A stretch of DNA of 42,468 nucleotides, taken from assembly GCF_028656935.1 (NCBI RefSeq), contig NZ_JAMDGZ010000066.1:1-42468 (forward strand), read 5' to 3'. The DNA is from Pseudomonas rubra. GTDB taxonomy: Bacteria > Pseudomonadota > Gammaproteobacteria > Pseudomonadales > Pseudomonadaceae. Made by a program: the position numbers and the translations under genes. Shown piece after piece: positions 22,552 through 30,953 of this stretch; the first letter of the stretch is position 1; each line of letters starts with the position of its first letter. The notes beneath the pieces were generated by a model, which ran no database searches, was not told the DNA's origin, and worked only from the letters and a program-made list of their open reading frames with translations.

Positions 22552-22881
22552 ATGGACATCCAGACAATCGGCAAGAAATTTGTAAGCGTGAGCGTTAACG
22601 GTGCTTTTGGCCCGCATAAGCTTGTAGGCCCCGAACAAAATGTACATGGGTTGATTCTGCGTACCGTGAATTTTAATGCCACTTACACTGTGGTGGTGAG
22701 TGCGACACCGCCAGCGGATACCTTCGATAACAGCAAAACCATTGCATTCACTGCGAGGAGTCGGACCGAGCCTTTTATGGTTCCGGCAGGGTTGGGGGTT
22801 TATCTTCTGTTGGGCAATGACTACAACCGCAACATCAATGTCACTTGGGACTATCTCAACGCTGACGGCACAGTTGCCTAA
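22552..22881 (+). CDS. small beta-rich cargo protein, 109 aa
   Basis: Strand-rich sequence (FVSVSVNGAFGPHKLVG; YTVVVSATPP; YLLLGNDYNRNINVTWDYLN) suggesting a beta-sandwich, with no signal peptide and no family I recognise. It is preceded by the AGGTGA site common to the com-leader cargo genes. A role in cell-surface or carbohydrate binding is only a guess from its neighbours. Confidence 0.6.
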   Translation: MDIQTIGKKFVSVSVNGAFGPHKLVGPEQNVHGLILRTVNFNATYTVVVSATPPADTFDNSKTIAFTARSRTEPFMVPAGLGVYLLLGNDYNRNINVTWDYLNADGTVA

Positions 22882-22957
22882 GTCACGCTGAAGAGATCGG
22901 GCTCTGCGTAAACGCAGAGTTTCAAACAATACCGCGTGGCTTAGGCCGCGCACCTAT

Positions 22958-23303
22958 TCAGGGCCTCGCCATCTTGCGGGGCTTTTTCTTTTTCGGCCCC
23001 ACCACACCCTTCGCTCCGAGCTGGGAGTGCTGCTGGGGCTATTCTTATTCCAGTCGTGCTCAAGGGTGTCGAGCATACATAGCTATGCTGCCGGCTTGAA
23101 AGACTCGTTGGAACCACAACGGACCTCCTTTGGCCGTTGTTGCAGAATAACTCTCGCCTGCGGGGGATATCCCGAACTCCAGATCGCTTCCGATGCGGGA
23201 TGTTGAATCATGTGAAGGCCACGAGCCTCGAGCGATCGCCTCTGAGCGACATCGGTGCAGCTAAATCTGCACTTACGATTACTCGACTCAATAGGTAAAC
23301 CAA
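22958..23303 (+). repeat. long com-leader repeat, copy B
   Basis: Second copy of the unit at 21215-21561. It begins with a CCTCGC/GCGGGG hairpin and T-rich tail (about 22963-22995) that should terminate the previous cargo transcript, and ends at the ribosome binding site of the gene at 23304. Confidence 0.75.
23135..23302 (+). pseudogene. com: com relic before the secreted-protein gene
   Basis: The best preserved relic: CTCCAGATC, then CGATGCGGGATGTTGAATCA and GTGAAGGCCACGAGCCTCGA, match com closely. A four-base deletion relative to com, in the AAGTGCTCCC stretch, shifts the frame at the second zinc pair, so no working Com can be made. In the com frame the tail reads RCGMLNHVKATSLERSPLSD. 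Confidence 0.65.
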
Positions 23304-23945
23304 ATGAACAAAATTCTCAGTGCATCACTTCTAGGTATGTTGGCGCTCTTTGGTGCCAGCACAAACGCCTTTGCGGACACCGCCATGTCCTGGAACCTGG
23401 CAAAGGACACGATTATGGCGAAGGAGAGTTCCCCAGCAGGTTTTGCTTGGGCTTTCATGCAGAACTCATCTGGGGTGAACAAGGCAGAAAACTACATTGC
23501 GCTGCCGAATTTCAAGGCAGACACGTGCAGTGATCTGCCGGTGACATGTTGGCAGGATCTCGCATCCCAAGCCCACGTATCGGTGCATCTCAAGCAGTAC
23601 ACCTATCCCTTGAACGGCGGCTTTTCCATCCCGGCAGGCAACGTGGCTTTTCACCCCGGGAAAAATAGCCAGACAATCATTCGCTGGTCGAGCCCAGTTT
23701 CTGGCGCGGTCAATATTCTCGGTCGCGTGAACAGCATCCACAGCAGTTGTGGCGATGGTGTGGCCTGGTCTCTGAACTCGGGTGACACAGTTCTTCAGTC
23801 GGGCAGCTTGGACAAAGGTAATGGCGCTGTATTCTCGGTCAGCAAGGTGCCCGTCACCAAATCGTCCGCTATTTATCTGGTTCTGGACAAGAAGGCCAAC
23901 TACTCCTGCGACACCAGCACCATCGATATGCTCATTACCAATTAA
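23304..23945 (+). CDS. secreted beta-rich cargo protein, 213 aa
   Basis: A clear Sec signal peptide (MNKILSASLLGMLALFGAST, cleavage near AFA-D, residue 24), then a strand-rich mature domain with six cysteines that could form disulphides. I recognise no family. Unlike the other cargo proteins it is exported. It follows the com-leader repeat copy B. It might be a lysogenic-conversion factor, an adhesin or a toxin. Confidence 0.65.
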   Translation: MNKILSASLLGMLALFGASTNAFADTAMSWNLAKDTIMAKESSPAGFAWAFMQNSSGVNKAENYIALPNFKADTCSDLPVTCWQDLASQAHVSVHLKQYTYPLNGGFSIPAGNVAFHPGKNSQTIIRWSSPVSGAVNILGRVNSIHSSCGDGVAWSLNSGDTVLQSGSLDKGNGAVFSVSKVPVTKSSAIYLVLDKKANYSCDTSTIDMLITN

Positions 23946-24031
23946 CCACGGTGCTGTTCAGTCGCTTCAGGAGATTGTGCGCGCCAGGTGAAAGAGGATG
24001 CGCAAGACCGAACGACTGATGCCAATGCCCA

Positions 24032-24060
24032 ATAGCCCCGACATCCTCGGGGCATTGTGT
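24032..24060 (+). terminator. terminator before the holin gene
   Basis: GCCCCGA and TCGGGGC pair around CATCC (24035-24053), followed by ATTGTGTTTT. It closes the cargo region. Confidence 0.6.
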
Positions 24061-24124
24061 TTTGAGCTGCTCCGGGCCAATGCAGGCCTTTTTTATCAAA
24101 GCTCCCTAAAGGGGAGGAACCGAG

Positions 24125-24460
24125 ATGGCACATATGCCCGACAAACCAGACACCTGGCTCATAGCGCTTGCGTGGCTCAGTCAGCATGCACCCGCTTTCT
24201 ATGCGGCCGGCCTGGCCGTGACGATTTCAGCGCTGCGGATCATTTACGGCGGAGGCACCAAGAAGGCGGCCTTCCTCGAAAGCCTGCTGTGCGGTTGCAT
24301 TACCCTGGCGATGCTTTCCGGGCTTGAGCTGGTGGGCATCCCCCAGTCGGCCGCCGGGATCGTTGGCGGGATGATCGGCTTGCTTGGCGTAGACAAGATC
24401 CGCGCCTACGCCGACCGCTTCACTGGGTTCAAGTTGCCGGGGCGTAATCCCGAGCCGTAA
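24125..24460 (+). CDS. lambda-family phage holin
   Basis: 111 residues with three membrane segments (about 13-37, 50-68, 72-90), a short N-terminus and a basic C-terminus, as in lambda-S-type class I holins, which form the lysis lesion that releases endolysin. GGGGAGGA precedes the ATG; MPDKPDTW four codons in is a second possible start, reminiscent of dual-start holins. No endolysin or spanin gene lies beside it in this window. Confidence 0.8.
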   Translation: MAHMPDKPDTWLIALAWLSQHAPAFYAAGLAVTISALRIIYGGGTKKAAFLESLLCGCITLAMLSGLELVGIPQSAAGIVGGMIGLLGVDKIRAYADRFTGFKLPGRNPEP

Positions 24461-24521
24461 TCCGCTCCACAAATTCAAGGTGTGCCGTTTCGTGGCGCGA
24501 ACATCACCAGAGGAATGAGCC

Positions 24522-24752
24522 ATGGACAACCAACACAAGAAGATTACCGGCTACCGCGACCTGAGCCAACGCGAGATCGACGGTATGAACTCGATCAAGG
24601 CCTTGGAAGCGGACGCCGGCGAGCTGTTCAAGCAGATCGGCCGGATCGAGGGGGTTGATCCGCGCCTTCTGGCCCTGGCCAAGACCAACCTGCAGCAGGG
24701 CTTCATGTGGTTTGTGCGCTCGATCGCCAAGCCCGCTGACCCGTTCGCCTGA
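24522..24752 (+). CDS. acb2: Acb2-type anti-CBASS cyclic-nucleotide sponge (DUF7681 family)
   Basis: 76 residues. The pattern HKKITGYRDLSQREIDGMNS, then a helical stretch and LQQGFMWFVRSIAKP, matches what I know of Acb2 proteins, small hexameric sponges that sequester cyclic di- and trinucleotides and block CBASS (and some Thoeris) signalling. The GYRDL, EIDxMN and LQxGFM-xx-RSIA elements are the parts I rely on. Position between holin and terminase in a Pseudomonas siphophage-type genome also fits. Confidence 0.8.
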   Translation: MDNQHKKITGYRDLSQREIDGMNSIKALEADAGELFKQIGRIEGVDPRLLALAKTNLQQGFMWFVRSIAKPADPFA

Positions 24753-24762
24753 GGATGCGCAG

Positions 24763-25017
24763 ATGGCCGTCAAGGTTCTTGAATTCAAGCGGGAAGACTG
24801 GCGTGACGCCGCCAAGACCCTGCGCAAGATCGCCGATGACCTTGATGCTGGCGAGCATCCTGAATGCACCGTGGGCGCGCTGACTATCATCGCTCCAAAG
24901 GGAGAGGTGACCGTATTCGGTCTTGGTCCGAAGTGCGACGACCTGCAATGCCTGGGTGCCATGCGGCTGGGTGAGCAGAAGCTGATTGATGTGTTGCTTG
25001 ATGGCGGGGAAGGGTAG
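24763..25017 (+). CDS. small hypothetical phage protein, 84 aa
   Basis: Starts ten bases after the acb2 stop, with GAGGATG upstream of ATG 24763; the frame is open much further upstream, but that is overlap with acb2. Alpha/beta pattern with KREDWRDAAKTLRKIADDLD and TIIAPKGEVTVFGLG. Family unknown. It is probably cotranscribed with acb2. Confidence 0.6.
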   Translation: MAVKVLEFKREDWRDAAKTLRKIADDLDAGEHPECTVGALTIIAPKGEVTVFGLGPKCDDLQCLGAMRLGEQKLIDVLLDGGEG

Positions 25018-25050
25018 GTGTGCCGCAGGTGAGTGCGGCACTACTACTTA

Positions 25051-25263
25051 TCAGACTTTCAATGCGTCTTGTATTAGTTTTACGTATCCGGATAGCCTTT
25101 CCATCTCCCAGGGGAGCTGTTCGTTATTGTTTGGGGAATTTGAAACCTTTTCTGCAATCAGTTCTAAGGCAGCAGAAACAGCAAATGCCCTTTGTGCGTC
25201 TGGCGGGAGGCTGTGGTAGGTACCCTTACTAAGGGTGGTAATTGCTTTGATTGCTTCTGACAT
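25051..25263 (-). CDS. lone minus-strand moron, 70 aa
   Basis: A helical 70-residue protein against the direction of the late operon, with AAGGAG six bases before the ATG and its own promoter (25294-25322). Seventeen bases around its start are identical to those of the gene at 170. Family unknown. It is likely expressed in the lysogen. Confidence 0.65.
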   Translation of the reverse strand: MSEAIKAITTLSKGTYHSLPPDAQRAFAVSAALELIAEKVSNSPNNNEQLPWEMERLSGYVKLIQDALKV

Positions 25264-25293
25264 GTCGCGCTCCTTGCGTTGAATTGAAACTCA

Positions 25294-25322
25294 CCAATAC
25301 CGGCAAACATCCACCATTTCAA
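25294..25322 (-). promoter_or_regulatory. promoter of the minus-strand moron
   Basis: TTGAAA (25322-25317) and TATTGG (25299-25294) on the minus strand, 17 bases apart, read towards the gene starting at 25263. The spacing and -35 are good; the -10 is moderate. Confidence 0.55.
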
Positions 25323-25336
25323 GCTCCAGGTGACCT

Positions 25337-25960
25337 ATGGACAGGCCGTACCCGCCATCGTCACTGCTTGAGCTGTCGGAGCTATCCGACTTCGGTGTTC
25401 GCCTGATACCGGCTCCCGAAGTGTGGGAATGGCTCCAAGCCGAGATCCTTGCCGATGCCGGTAGCATCCATAACCCTGAGCATGCCCACTTGATCGACGC
25501 CAACATCGGCGTGCTGTGGGCATCGACGGGGTTCGCCAAGCAGGGGCGGGTTGTTCTCGGCCAGGCCGAGCAGATGATGTTTCGCGCAGGTGGATGGCAG
25601 AAGGCTCGCCAAGAGCAACAGATGTTGGACTGGTTTGGCGAAGTGCCGGACTACCTGATCACCCTGGCCGCTGACTATTGCGCCCAATGCACCGACGCGG
25701 AGTTCTGCGCCCTGGTCGAGCACGAGCTCTACCACATCGCCCAGGCGACCGATCAGTACGGCGCGCCCAAGTTCACCCAAGAAGGTCTTCCCAAGCTACA
25801 GATGCGCGGACACGACGTTGAAGAGTTCGTCGGTGTGGTTCGCCGCTATGGGGCAGGGGAAGACGTTCAGCAGCTGATTGATGCTGCAAGCAGGTCGCCT
25901 GAGGTGGCCAAGATCAACATTTCGAGGGCCTGCGGAACCTGTCTACTGAGGTCGGCCTGA
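25337..25960 (+). CDS. putative phage metallopeptidase
   Basis: 207 residues with a zinc-protease motif HELYH (129-133) in CALVEHELYHIAQATDQYGA, of the type annotated as putative phage metallopeptidase. Cysteines at 115 and 118 and a C-terminal CGTC could bind metal too. The target is unknown. It lies just upstream of the terminase genes, a common place for this family. Confidence 0.8.
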   Translation: MDRPYPPSSLLELSELSDFGVRLIPAPEVWEWLQAEILADAGSIHNPEHAHLIDANIGVLWASTGFAKQGRVVLGQAEQMMFRAGGWQKARQEQQMLDWFGEVPDYLITLAADYCAQCTDAEFCALVEHELYHIAQATDQYGAPKFTQEGLPKLQMRGHDVEEFVGVVRRYGAGEDVQQLIDAASRSPEVAKINISRACGTCLLRSA

Positions 25961-25991
25961 TTCTAGACAGGCCCTAGACGGATGAAACCAT

Positions 25992-26453
25992 ATGGCAGCC
26001 CTGACAAACGAGGTGAAGGGCTTCATTGTGCAGGCCCTGGCATGCTTCGACACACCTACCCAGGTGGTGGAGGCCGTCAAGAGTGAATTCGGCCAGGTGG
26101 TGACCCGCCAGCAGGTGGAGAGTCACGACCCAACCAAGGCATGCAGTCGCGGCCTGGCCAAGCGCTGGGTGACCCTGTTCGAAGACACCCGCAAGCGCTT
26201 CCGCGAAGAGACAGCAGAGATCCCGATCGCCAACCGTGCCTATCGACTTCGCGCCCTGGGCCGGATTGCGGAGCGCGCTGAGACCATGAAGAACTTGCCA
26301 CTTGCCATCCAGGTGCTGGAGCAGGCGGCCAAGGAGGTTGGCGATATCTACGTCAACCGGGCCGCCAAGGTTGACGACTCACTGAATTCAGTACCACCAA
26401 CTTCCGTCCGGGTAGAGGTGGTCGACGCGAGGAAGCGGGATGCCGACGCTTAA
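25992..26453 (+). CDS. terminase small subunit (DUF2280)
   Basis: 153 residues. The N-terminus (FIVQALACFDTPTQVVEAVK; VTRQQVESHDPTK) is the helix-turn-helix-like DNA recognition part of DUF2280 terminase small subunits. The rest is helical, followed by a disordered tail. It overlaps the large subunit gene by 14 bases. It selects the packaging site and recruits TerL. Confidence 0.88.
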   Translation: MAALTNEVKGFIVQALACFDTPTQVVEAVKSEFGQVVTRQQVESHDPTKACSRGLAKRWVTLFEDTRKRFREETAEIPIANRAYRLRALGRIAERAETMKNLPLAIQVLEQAAKEVGDIYVNRAAKVDDSLNSVPPTSVRVEVVDARKRDADA

Positions 26454-27714
26454 TGTGCCCCAGGCGCAGTTCCTCGCCATGCCTCACAAGTTCCGCGGCT
26501 TCGTTGCTGGGTTTGGCTCAGGGAAGACCTGGGTAGGTTGCTCCGGGCTTTGCCAGCACGTCTGGGAGTGGCCACGCATCAACGCCGGCTACTTTGCCCC
26601 GACGTATCCGCAGATTCGGGACATCTTCTTCCCAACGATCGAAGAGGTGGCCTTCGACTGGGGGCTGCGTATCAAGATTAAGGAGTCGGACAAAGAGGTC
26701 GACTTCTACAGCGGCGGGCAATACCGCAGCACGGTGATCTGCCGGTCGATGGAGAAGCCCGCGACCATCGTCGGCTTCAAGATTGGTCACGCCCTGGTCG
26801 ACGAGCTCGACGTAATGGCCAAGCTGAAGGCTGAACAGGCCTGGCGGAAGATCATCGCGCGGATGCGCTACAAGGTGCACGGCCTGAAGAATGGCGTGGA
26901 TGTTGCCACGACACCTGAAGGGTTCAAATTCACCTACCAGCAATTCGTAAAGCAGATCAGCGAGAGACCAGAGCTGAAGACGCTGTACGGTCTGGTCCAG
27001 GCCAGCACCTACGACAATGAGGCGAATCTGCCGGATGACTACATCTCGTCCTTGGAGGACTCCTATCCGCCACAGCTGATCAGAGCTTACCTGCGTGGCC
27101 AGTTCGTCAACCTCACCTCCGGCGCTGTCTATCCCGACTTTGACCGTAGGCTGAATCACAGCAACGAGGTGGAACGTGAGCGTGAGCCGCTGCTGATTGG
27201 CATGGACTTTAACCGGCTGAAGATGAGCGCCGTGGTGTATGTGCTCCGGGGCGGCTGGCCAATTGCGGTGGCTGAAGTCACCGATGGGCGCGATACGCCG
27301 TACATGGCTGACCTGCTCAAACGCCAATACGCGAGTAAGGGTCACCCGATCCAGATATTCCCGGATGCCTCGGGTGCCAACTCCAGCAGCAAGAATGCCA
27401 GCGAGTCGGACTTGAGCATCCTGCGGCAGGCAGGCTTCTCCATTCGCGTGAACAGCACGAACCCCGCCATTGCCGACCGAGTGAACGCCGTGAATGCCCT
27501 GATCCTAAATGGGCAGGGCGAACGACGACTGAAGATCAACACGAACAGGTGCCCGCACCTCACCGACGGCCTGGAACAGCAGGCATACGACAAGAACGGC
27601 ATGCCGGATAAATCCAGCGGCGTGGACCACCTGAACGACGCAGGCGGCTACCCATTGGCGTTCCTGTTCCAGATTTCCAAACCGATGACGACGACCCAAT
27701 CCCTGAGAATGTGA
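26440..27714 (+). CDS. terL: terminase large subunit
   Basis: 424 residues. ATPase: Walker A GFGSGKT (24-30) and Walker B HALVDELD (117-124). The nuclease half begins with GMDFN after the linker and includes IFPDASGANSS and GVDHLNDAGGY. It powers DNA packaging and makes the terminal cuts. Length is normal and no frameshift is seen. Confidence 0.95.
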   Translation: MPTLNVPQAQFLAMPHKFRGFVAGFGSGKTWVGCSGLCQHVWEWPRINAGYFAPTYPQIRDIFFPTIEEVAFDWGLRIKIKESDKEVDFYSGGQYRSTVICRSMEKPATIVGFKIGHALVDELDVMAKLKAEQAWRKIIARMRYKVHGLKNGVDVATTPEGFKFTYQQFVKQISERPELKTLYGLVQASTYDNEANLPDDYISSLEDSYPPQLIRAYLRGQFVNLTSGAVYPDFDRRLNHSNEVEREREPLLIGMDFNRLKMSAVVYVLRGGWPIAVAEVTDGRDTPYMADLLKRQYASKGHPIQIFPDASGANSSSKNASESDLSILRQAGFSIRVNSTNPAIADRVNAVNALILNGQGERRLKINTNRCPHLTDGLEQQAYDKNGMPDKSSGVDHLNDAGGYPLAFLFQISKPMTTTQSLRM

Positions 27715-27716
27715 CC

Positions 27717-29093
27717 ATGAGCGATAACCCGAGCATCACGCTGCCCGCTGTCGACGCGATGCGCGCCTACTGGGCCGTGATCTCGCCGCTGATGGGAGGG
27801 ACGATGGCGATGCGCGCGGCGGGCAAGACCCTGTTACCGCAATACCCCGCCGAGGATGACTCCTACAAGGAGCGTCTGCGCCTCTCGACGCTGCTGCCGG
27901 CGTATTCCGAGACGGTCGGCAACATGACCTCCCGGGTGTTCGCCGAGCCGCTGCAGGTCGGTGACGATGTGCCTGAGGCCATCCAGGTGATGGCCAAGGA
28001 TATCGACTTCGCTGGCAATGACCTCAATTCCTGGTCGGTGGAGTTCTTCCGCGAAGGCCTGAACCATGGTCTGTGCCATGCGTTCGTTGATCACCCGCCT
28101 GCTGAGGGTGTTCGCACCCAGGCAGATGAGCAGGCTGCCGGTGTGCGTCCCTACGTTGTCCTGGTGAAGCCTGAGCAGGTTCTGGGCTGGCGCTCCAAGG
28201 GCGGGGTGCTCACGATGATCCGCTATATCGAAGTGGTCGAGGAGGAGGACGGCGACTTCGGCGCCAAGTGCGTCGAGCAGGTCCGAGTGTTGGAGCCAGG
28301 CAAGTGGCGGACCTACCGCCGTGCCGAGAAGGGCGGTGCATGGGCGCTGCATGACGAGGGCACCAACAGCCTGACCAGCATCCCTTGGGTGACGTTCTAC
28401 ACCGGGCGAACTGGCTTCATGACTGCCAAGCCGCCGCTGCTGGAGCTGGCTCACCTCAACGTTAAGCACTGGCAGAGCCAAAGCGACCAGGACAACATCC
28501 TGCATGTGATTCGGGTACCGATTCTGGTCCGGATTGGCGTGCAGCCGACTTTCAACGATCAAGGCCTTCCGGTGCCGCCAGAGTTCAAGGTAGGCACTGG
28601 TGCGCTGACCGACCTGCCGGCCACCGGCGACCTCAAGTATGTCGAGCACACCGGTCAGGCGGTTGATGCTGGCCGTACAGCGCTGCAAGACCTGATCGGC
28701 GAGATGCGCATGGCCGGGGCCAAGCTGCTGACCCCCGAAAAGGCCGCCACCAAGACCGCCACGCAGGCGGAGGAAGAGGCAGCACAAGAGCTTTCGCCGC
28801 TGGCGCGCATGGCGAGTCACTTCGGCGACTGCTTAGCGCAGCTGCTGCAGTACATGGCCGACTATCGTGGCCTCGGCGAGGGTGGCGCGGTGGAGATGCG
28901 CGGTAACTTCGACGTGGACTATATGCCGGAAGTGTCACTTCCGACCCTGGTGGCCATGGCGAACGCCGGCATGATCTCCAAGGAGACGCTATTCACCGAG
29001 ATGCAGCGCCGCGGCGTGATCAGTGACGAATACGACTGGGACGAAGAGCTTGAGAAGATCGAGTCCCAAGGCCCTGCGCTTGGTGCGCTGTGA
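27717..29093 (+). CDS. phage portal protein (DUF4055)
   Basis: 458 residues of the DUF4055 portal family (YWAVISPLMGGTMAMRAAGK; RLRLSTLLPAYSETVGNMTS; QSDQDNILHVIRVPILVRIG). It forms the dodecameric ring at the capsid vertex. A GTG at 27711 is an alternative start; I prefer ATG 27717. The stop overlaps the start of the next gene. Confidence 0.92.
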   Translation: MSDNPSITLPAVDAMRAYWAVISPLMGGTMAMRAAGKTLLPQYPAEDDSYKERLRLSTLLPAYSETVGNMTSRVFAEPLQVGDDVPEAIQVMAKDIDFAGNDLNSWSVEFFREGLNHGLCHAFVDHPPAEGVRTQADEQAAGVRPYVVLVKPEQVLGWRSKGGVLTMIRYIEVVEEEDGDFGAKCVEQVRVLEPGKWRTYRRAEKGGAWALHDEGTNSLTSIPWVTFYTGRTGFMTAKPPLLELAHLNVKHWQSQSDQDNILHVIRVPILVRIGVQPTFNDQGLPVPPEFKVGTGALTDLPATGDLKYVEHTGQAVDAGRTALQDLIGEMRMAGAKLLTPEKAATKTATQAEEEAAQELSPLARMASHFGDCLAQLLQYMADYRGLGEGGAVEMRGNFDVDYMPEVSLPTLVAMANAGMISKETLFTEMQRRGVISDEYDWDEELEKIESQGPALGAL

Positions 29094-30187
29094 TGAAGAC
29101 GGCCAACGAAAGGCTGTTGAATGAGCTGATCGGGCACGAGGTGGACCTTTCCCGGCTGAGCAATGGCCAGGTCAGGGCGATCATCAAGATCCTGAACAGC
29201 AAGGATGCCGAGCTGCGGGCTGCGCTCATTGAGGCTATCGATAATCTCGGTGCTGATCTATCGGCGCCGGCAGTAGATAGGGCGCTGGCTGACGTACTGC
29301 GCCTTAACCAAGCCACGCTCGTCGAGATCCGGCAGGCGCTGGACCAGGCCACCGATAGCTTGATCAGCTACGAGCTCGCTTTCCAGCAGGGTGCGCTGCG
29401 AGCAGTTCTGCCTGCGGTGGTGCAGGACGCTTTCCCGGTCGCTGCGCCAGTGTTCAGCCAGGTCAGAGCGATTGCCCAGGCCAGGCAATTCCAGGGGCGC
29501 TTGCTCAGGGAGTGGGTGGCCGGCATCGAGGCGAACCGCGCTGCTGCAGTTCGCGATGCGGTCCGCGCCGGCGTGGTCGAGGGGCGCACGACTGCCGATA
29601 TCGTCCGCACCGTCATGGGTACTCGGGCACAGAACTATGCCGACGGCATCCTGCAGAAGCCCAGACGCGAGGTTGAGGCGGTCGTCAGGTCCGCCATATC
29701 GCACACCGCTGAAACGGCCAGTGACGCCGCCTACGAGGCCAACAGAGACATCATCAGCCATGTTGAATGGCTCAGCACCCTGGACACGCGCACGTCGTCC
29801 GATTGCCGCATCAGGGACCGCCTGCCGTACACCTTGGGCACCTACAAGCCGATCGGGCACAAGATCCCGTGGCTGGCCGGACCGGGGCGCATTCACTTCT
29901 GTTGTCGTTCGACCAAGCTGCCGATCCTCAAGAGCGCCGCGAAGCTCGGCTTCAGCGACAGCGCGACGCGGGCCAGCATGGATGGGCAGGTTCCGCAGTC
30001 GACCACATACGCGGACTGGTTGCGTCGGCAGCCAGCAGCGCGCCAGGACGAGATTCTCGGGCCGACGCGAGGGCAGTTAATGCGCGAGGGTGGCCTGAAG
30101 CTGGAAGCCTTCTACAACGACAAGGGCAAACTCCTTACGTTGGAGGAGCTGCATGAGCGGGTGCTGATCACGTCGGAAAACGCGTAA
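29093..30187 (+). CDS. phage head morphogenesis protein (Mu gpF/SPP1 gp7-like)
   Basis: 364 residues. The C-terminal part (about 180-290) carries the family signature: VRSAISHTAETASDAAYEAN, STLDTRTSSDCRIRDRL and GRIHFCCRSTKLPI. It is a minor head protein ejected or built in near the portal. It starts at TGATG overlapping the portal stop; GTG 29090 is a possible earlier start. Confidence 0.9.
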   Translation: MKTANERLLNELIGHEVDLSRLSNGQVRAIIKILNSKDAELRAALIEAIDNLGADLSAPAVDRALADVLRLNQATLVEIRQALDQATDSLISYELAFQQGALRAVLPAVVQDAFPVAAPVFSQVRAIAQARQFQGRLLREWVAGIEANRAAAVRDAVRAGVVEGRTTADIVRTVMGTRAQNYADGILQKPRREVEAVVRSAISHTAETASDAAYEANRDIISHVEWLSTLDTRTSSDCRIRDRLPYTLGTYKPIGHKIPWLAGPGRIHFCCRSTKLPILKSAAKLGFSDSATRASMDGQVPQSTTYADWLRRQPAARQDEILGPTRGQLMREGGLKLEAFYNDKGKLLTLEELHERVLITSENA

Positions 30188-30325
30188 TACAGCAACCATC
30201 TAGAGAGGTTGATCACCCACAAGTTTTGCGGCTTAATGCGAGCGCTCATGTCGAAAGGCCACTACATATGTGGATAGATCGGCTGGGCATGACCAGAAAA
30301 CGAAAGTTTGTTTAGAGGTTCGCAT

Positions 30326-30826
30326 ATGATCGGTAGCACAGGTAAGTTCAAAGTGAAAACCATCTTATTCAATGATGGTGAATTTGCGATTGCTCAGGGG
30401 CACTGGGAAGGGCAAGACAATCTGTCTACAGCGTGTAGGTGGCATGAGCCGGAGGGGATAGGTTATCCGCAGACATTTGGGAAACCCCAATGGATGATTT
30501 TGCCTACAAGTGATGTAGAAATTGACGCGTCTGGGAAGACTAGCGCGCCATTGATAAAGCTGGGTTTCGGAAAGAAACGTAAGCCTTTCTATTCGTTGGA
30601 GCTTATCGACGAGGAGTCTGGTTGTTCCGTTCATACGATGAGCTCGGAATCGCCATTTAGCCCAATCGCAGTCGGCGATTTTTTTAGCGCGCCGCAAGCT
30701 AGATTTCCCGGCGAGACGCCATCTAAAGGCGGGCGCCTGGTCAAGCGTATACAGCACATCATTAACGAAGTAGACGGGGCAATTTGGCATTCGACCATGG
30801 TTACTCTCGGTTCCTCAGCTACCTGA
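30326..30826 (+). CDS. late-region moron of unknown function, 166 aa
   Basis: AT-richer than the structural genes, with its own ribosome binding site (AGAGG seven bases before ATG 30326) and a terminator behind it, hence probably an inserted moron between head genes. The sequence is strand-rich (GKFKVKTILFNDGEFAIAQG; KPQWMILPTSDVEIDASGKT) without signal or membrane segment. No family recognised. Confidence 0.65.
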   Translation: MIGSTGKFKVKTILFNDGEFAIAQGHWEGQDNLSTACRWHEPEGIGYPQTFGKPQWMILPTSDVEIDASGKTSAPLIKLGFGKKRKPFYSLELIDEESGCSVHTMSSESPFSPIAVGDFFSAPQARFPGETPSKGGRLVKRIQHIINEVDGAIWHSTMVTLGSSAT

Positions 30827-30854
30827 CAGTTTGCTACAAGCAATCCAAACAAAG

Positions 30855-30879
30855 ACCTCGGCATTGCCGGGGTTTTTTT
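30855..30879 (+). terminator. terminator of the late-region moron
   Basis: ACCTCGGC-ATT-GCCGGGGT followed by seven Ts, 29 bases after the stop codon. It insulates the moron from the next head gene. Confidence 0.85.
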
Positions 30880-30953
30880 ATGCCTGCGGTTCGGATGGAC
30901 GGGGCGCAACTGGGGCCGGATGGCCTGCGATGGGCGGATGCCCGGAGACCGAT

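Noticed and set aside
27834..28820. 328-codon frame antisense to the portal gene
   Set aside because: Shadow frame; low-complexity His/Arg/Leu composition and no ribosome binding site.
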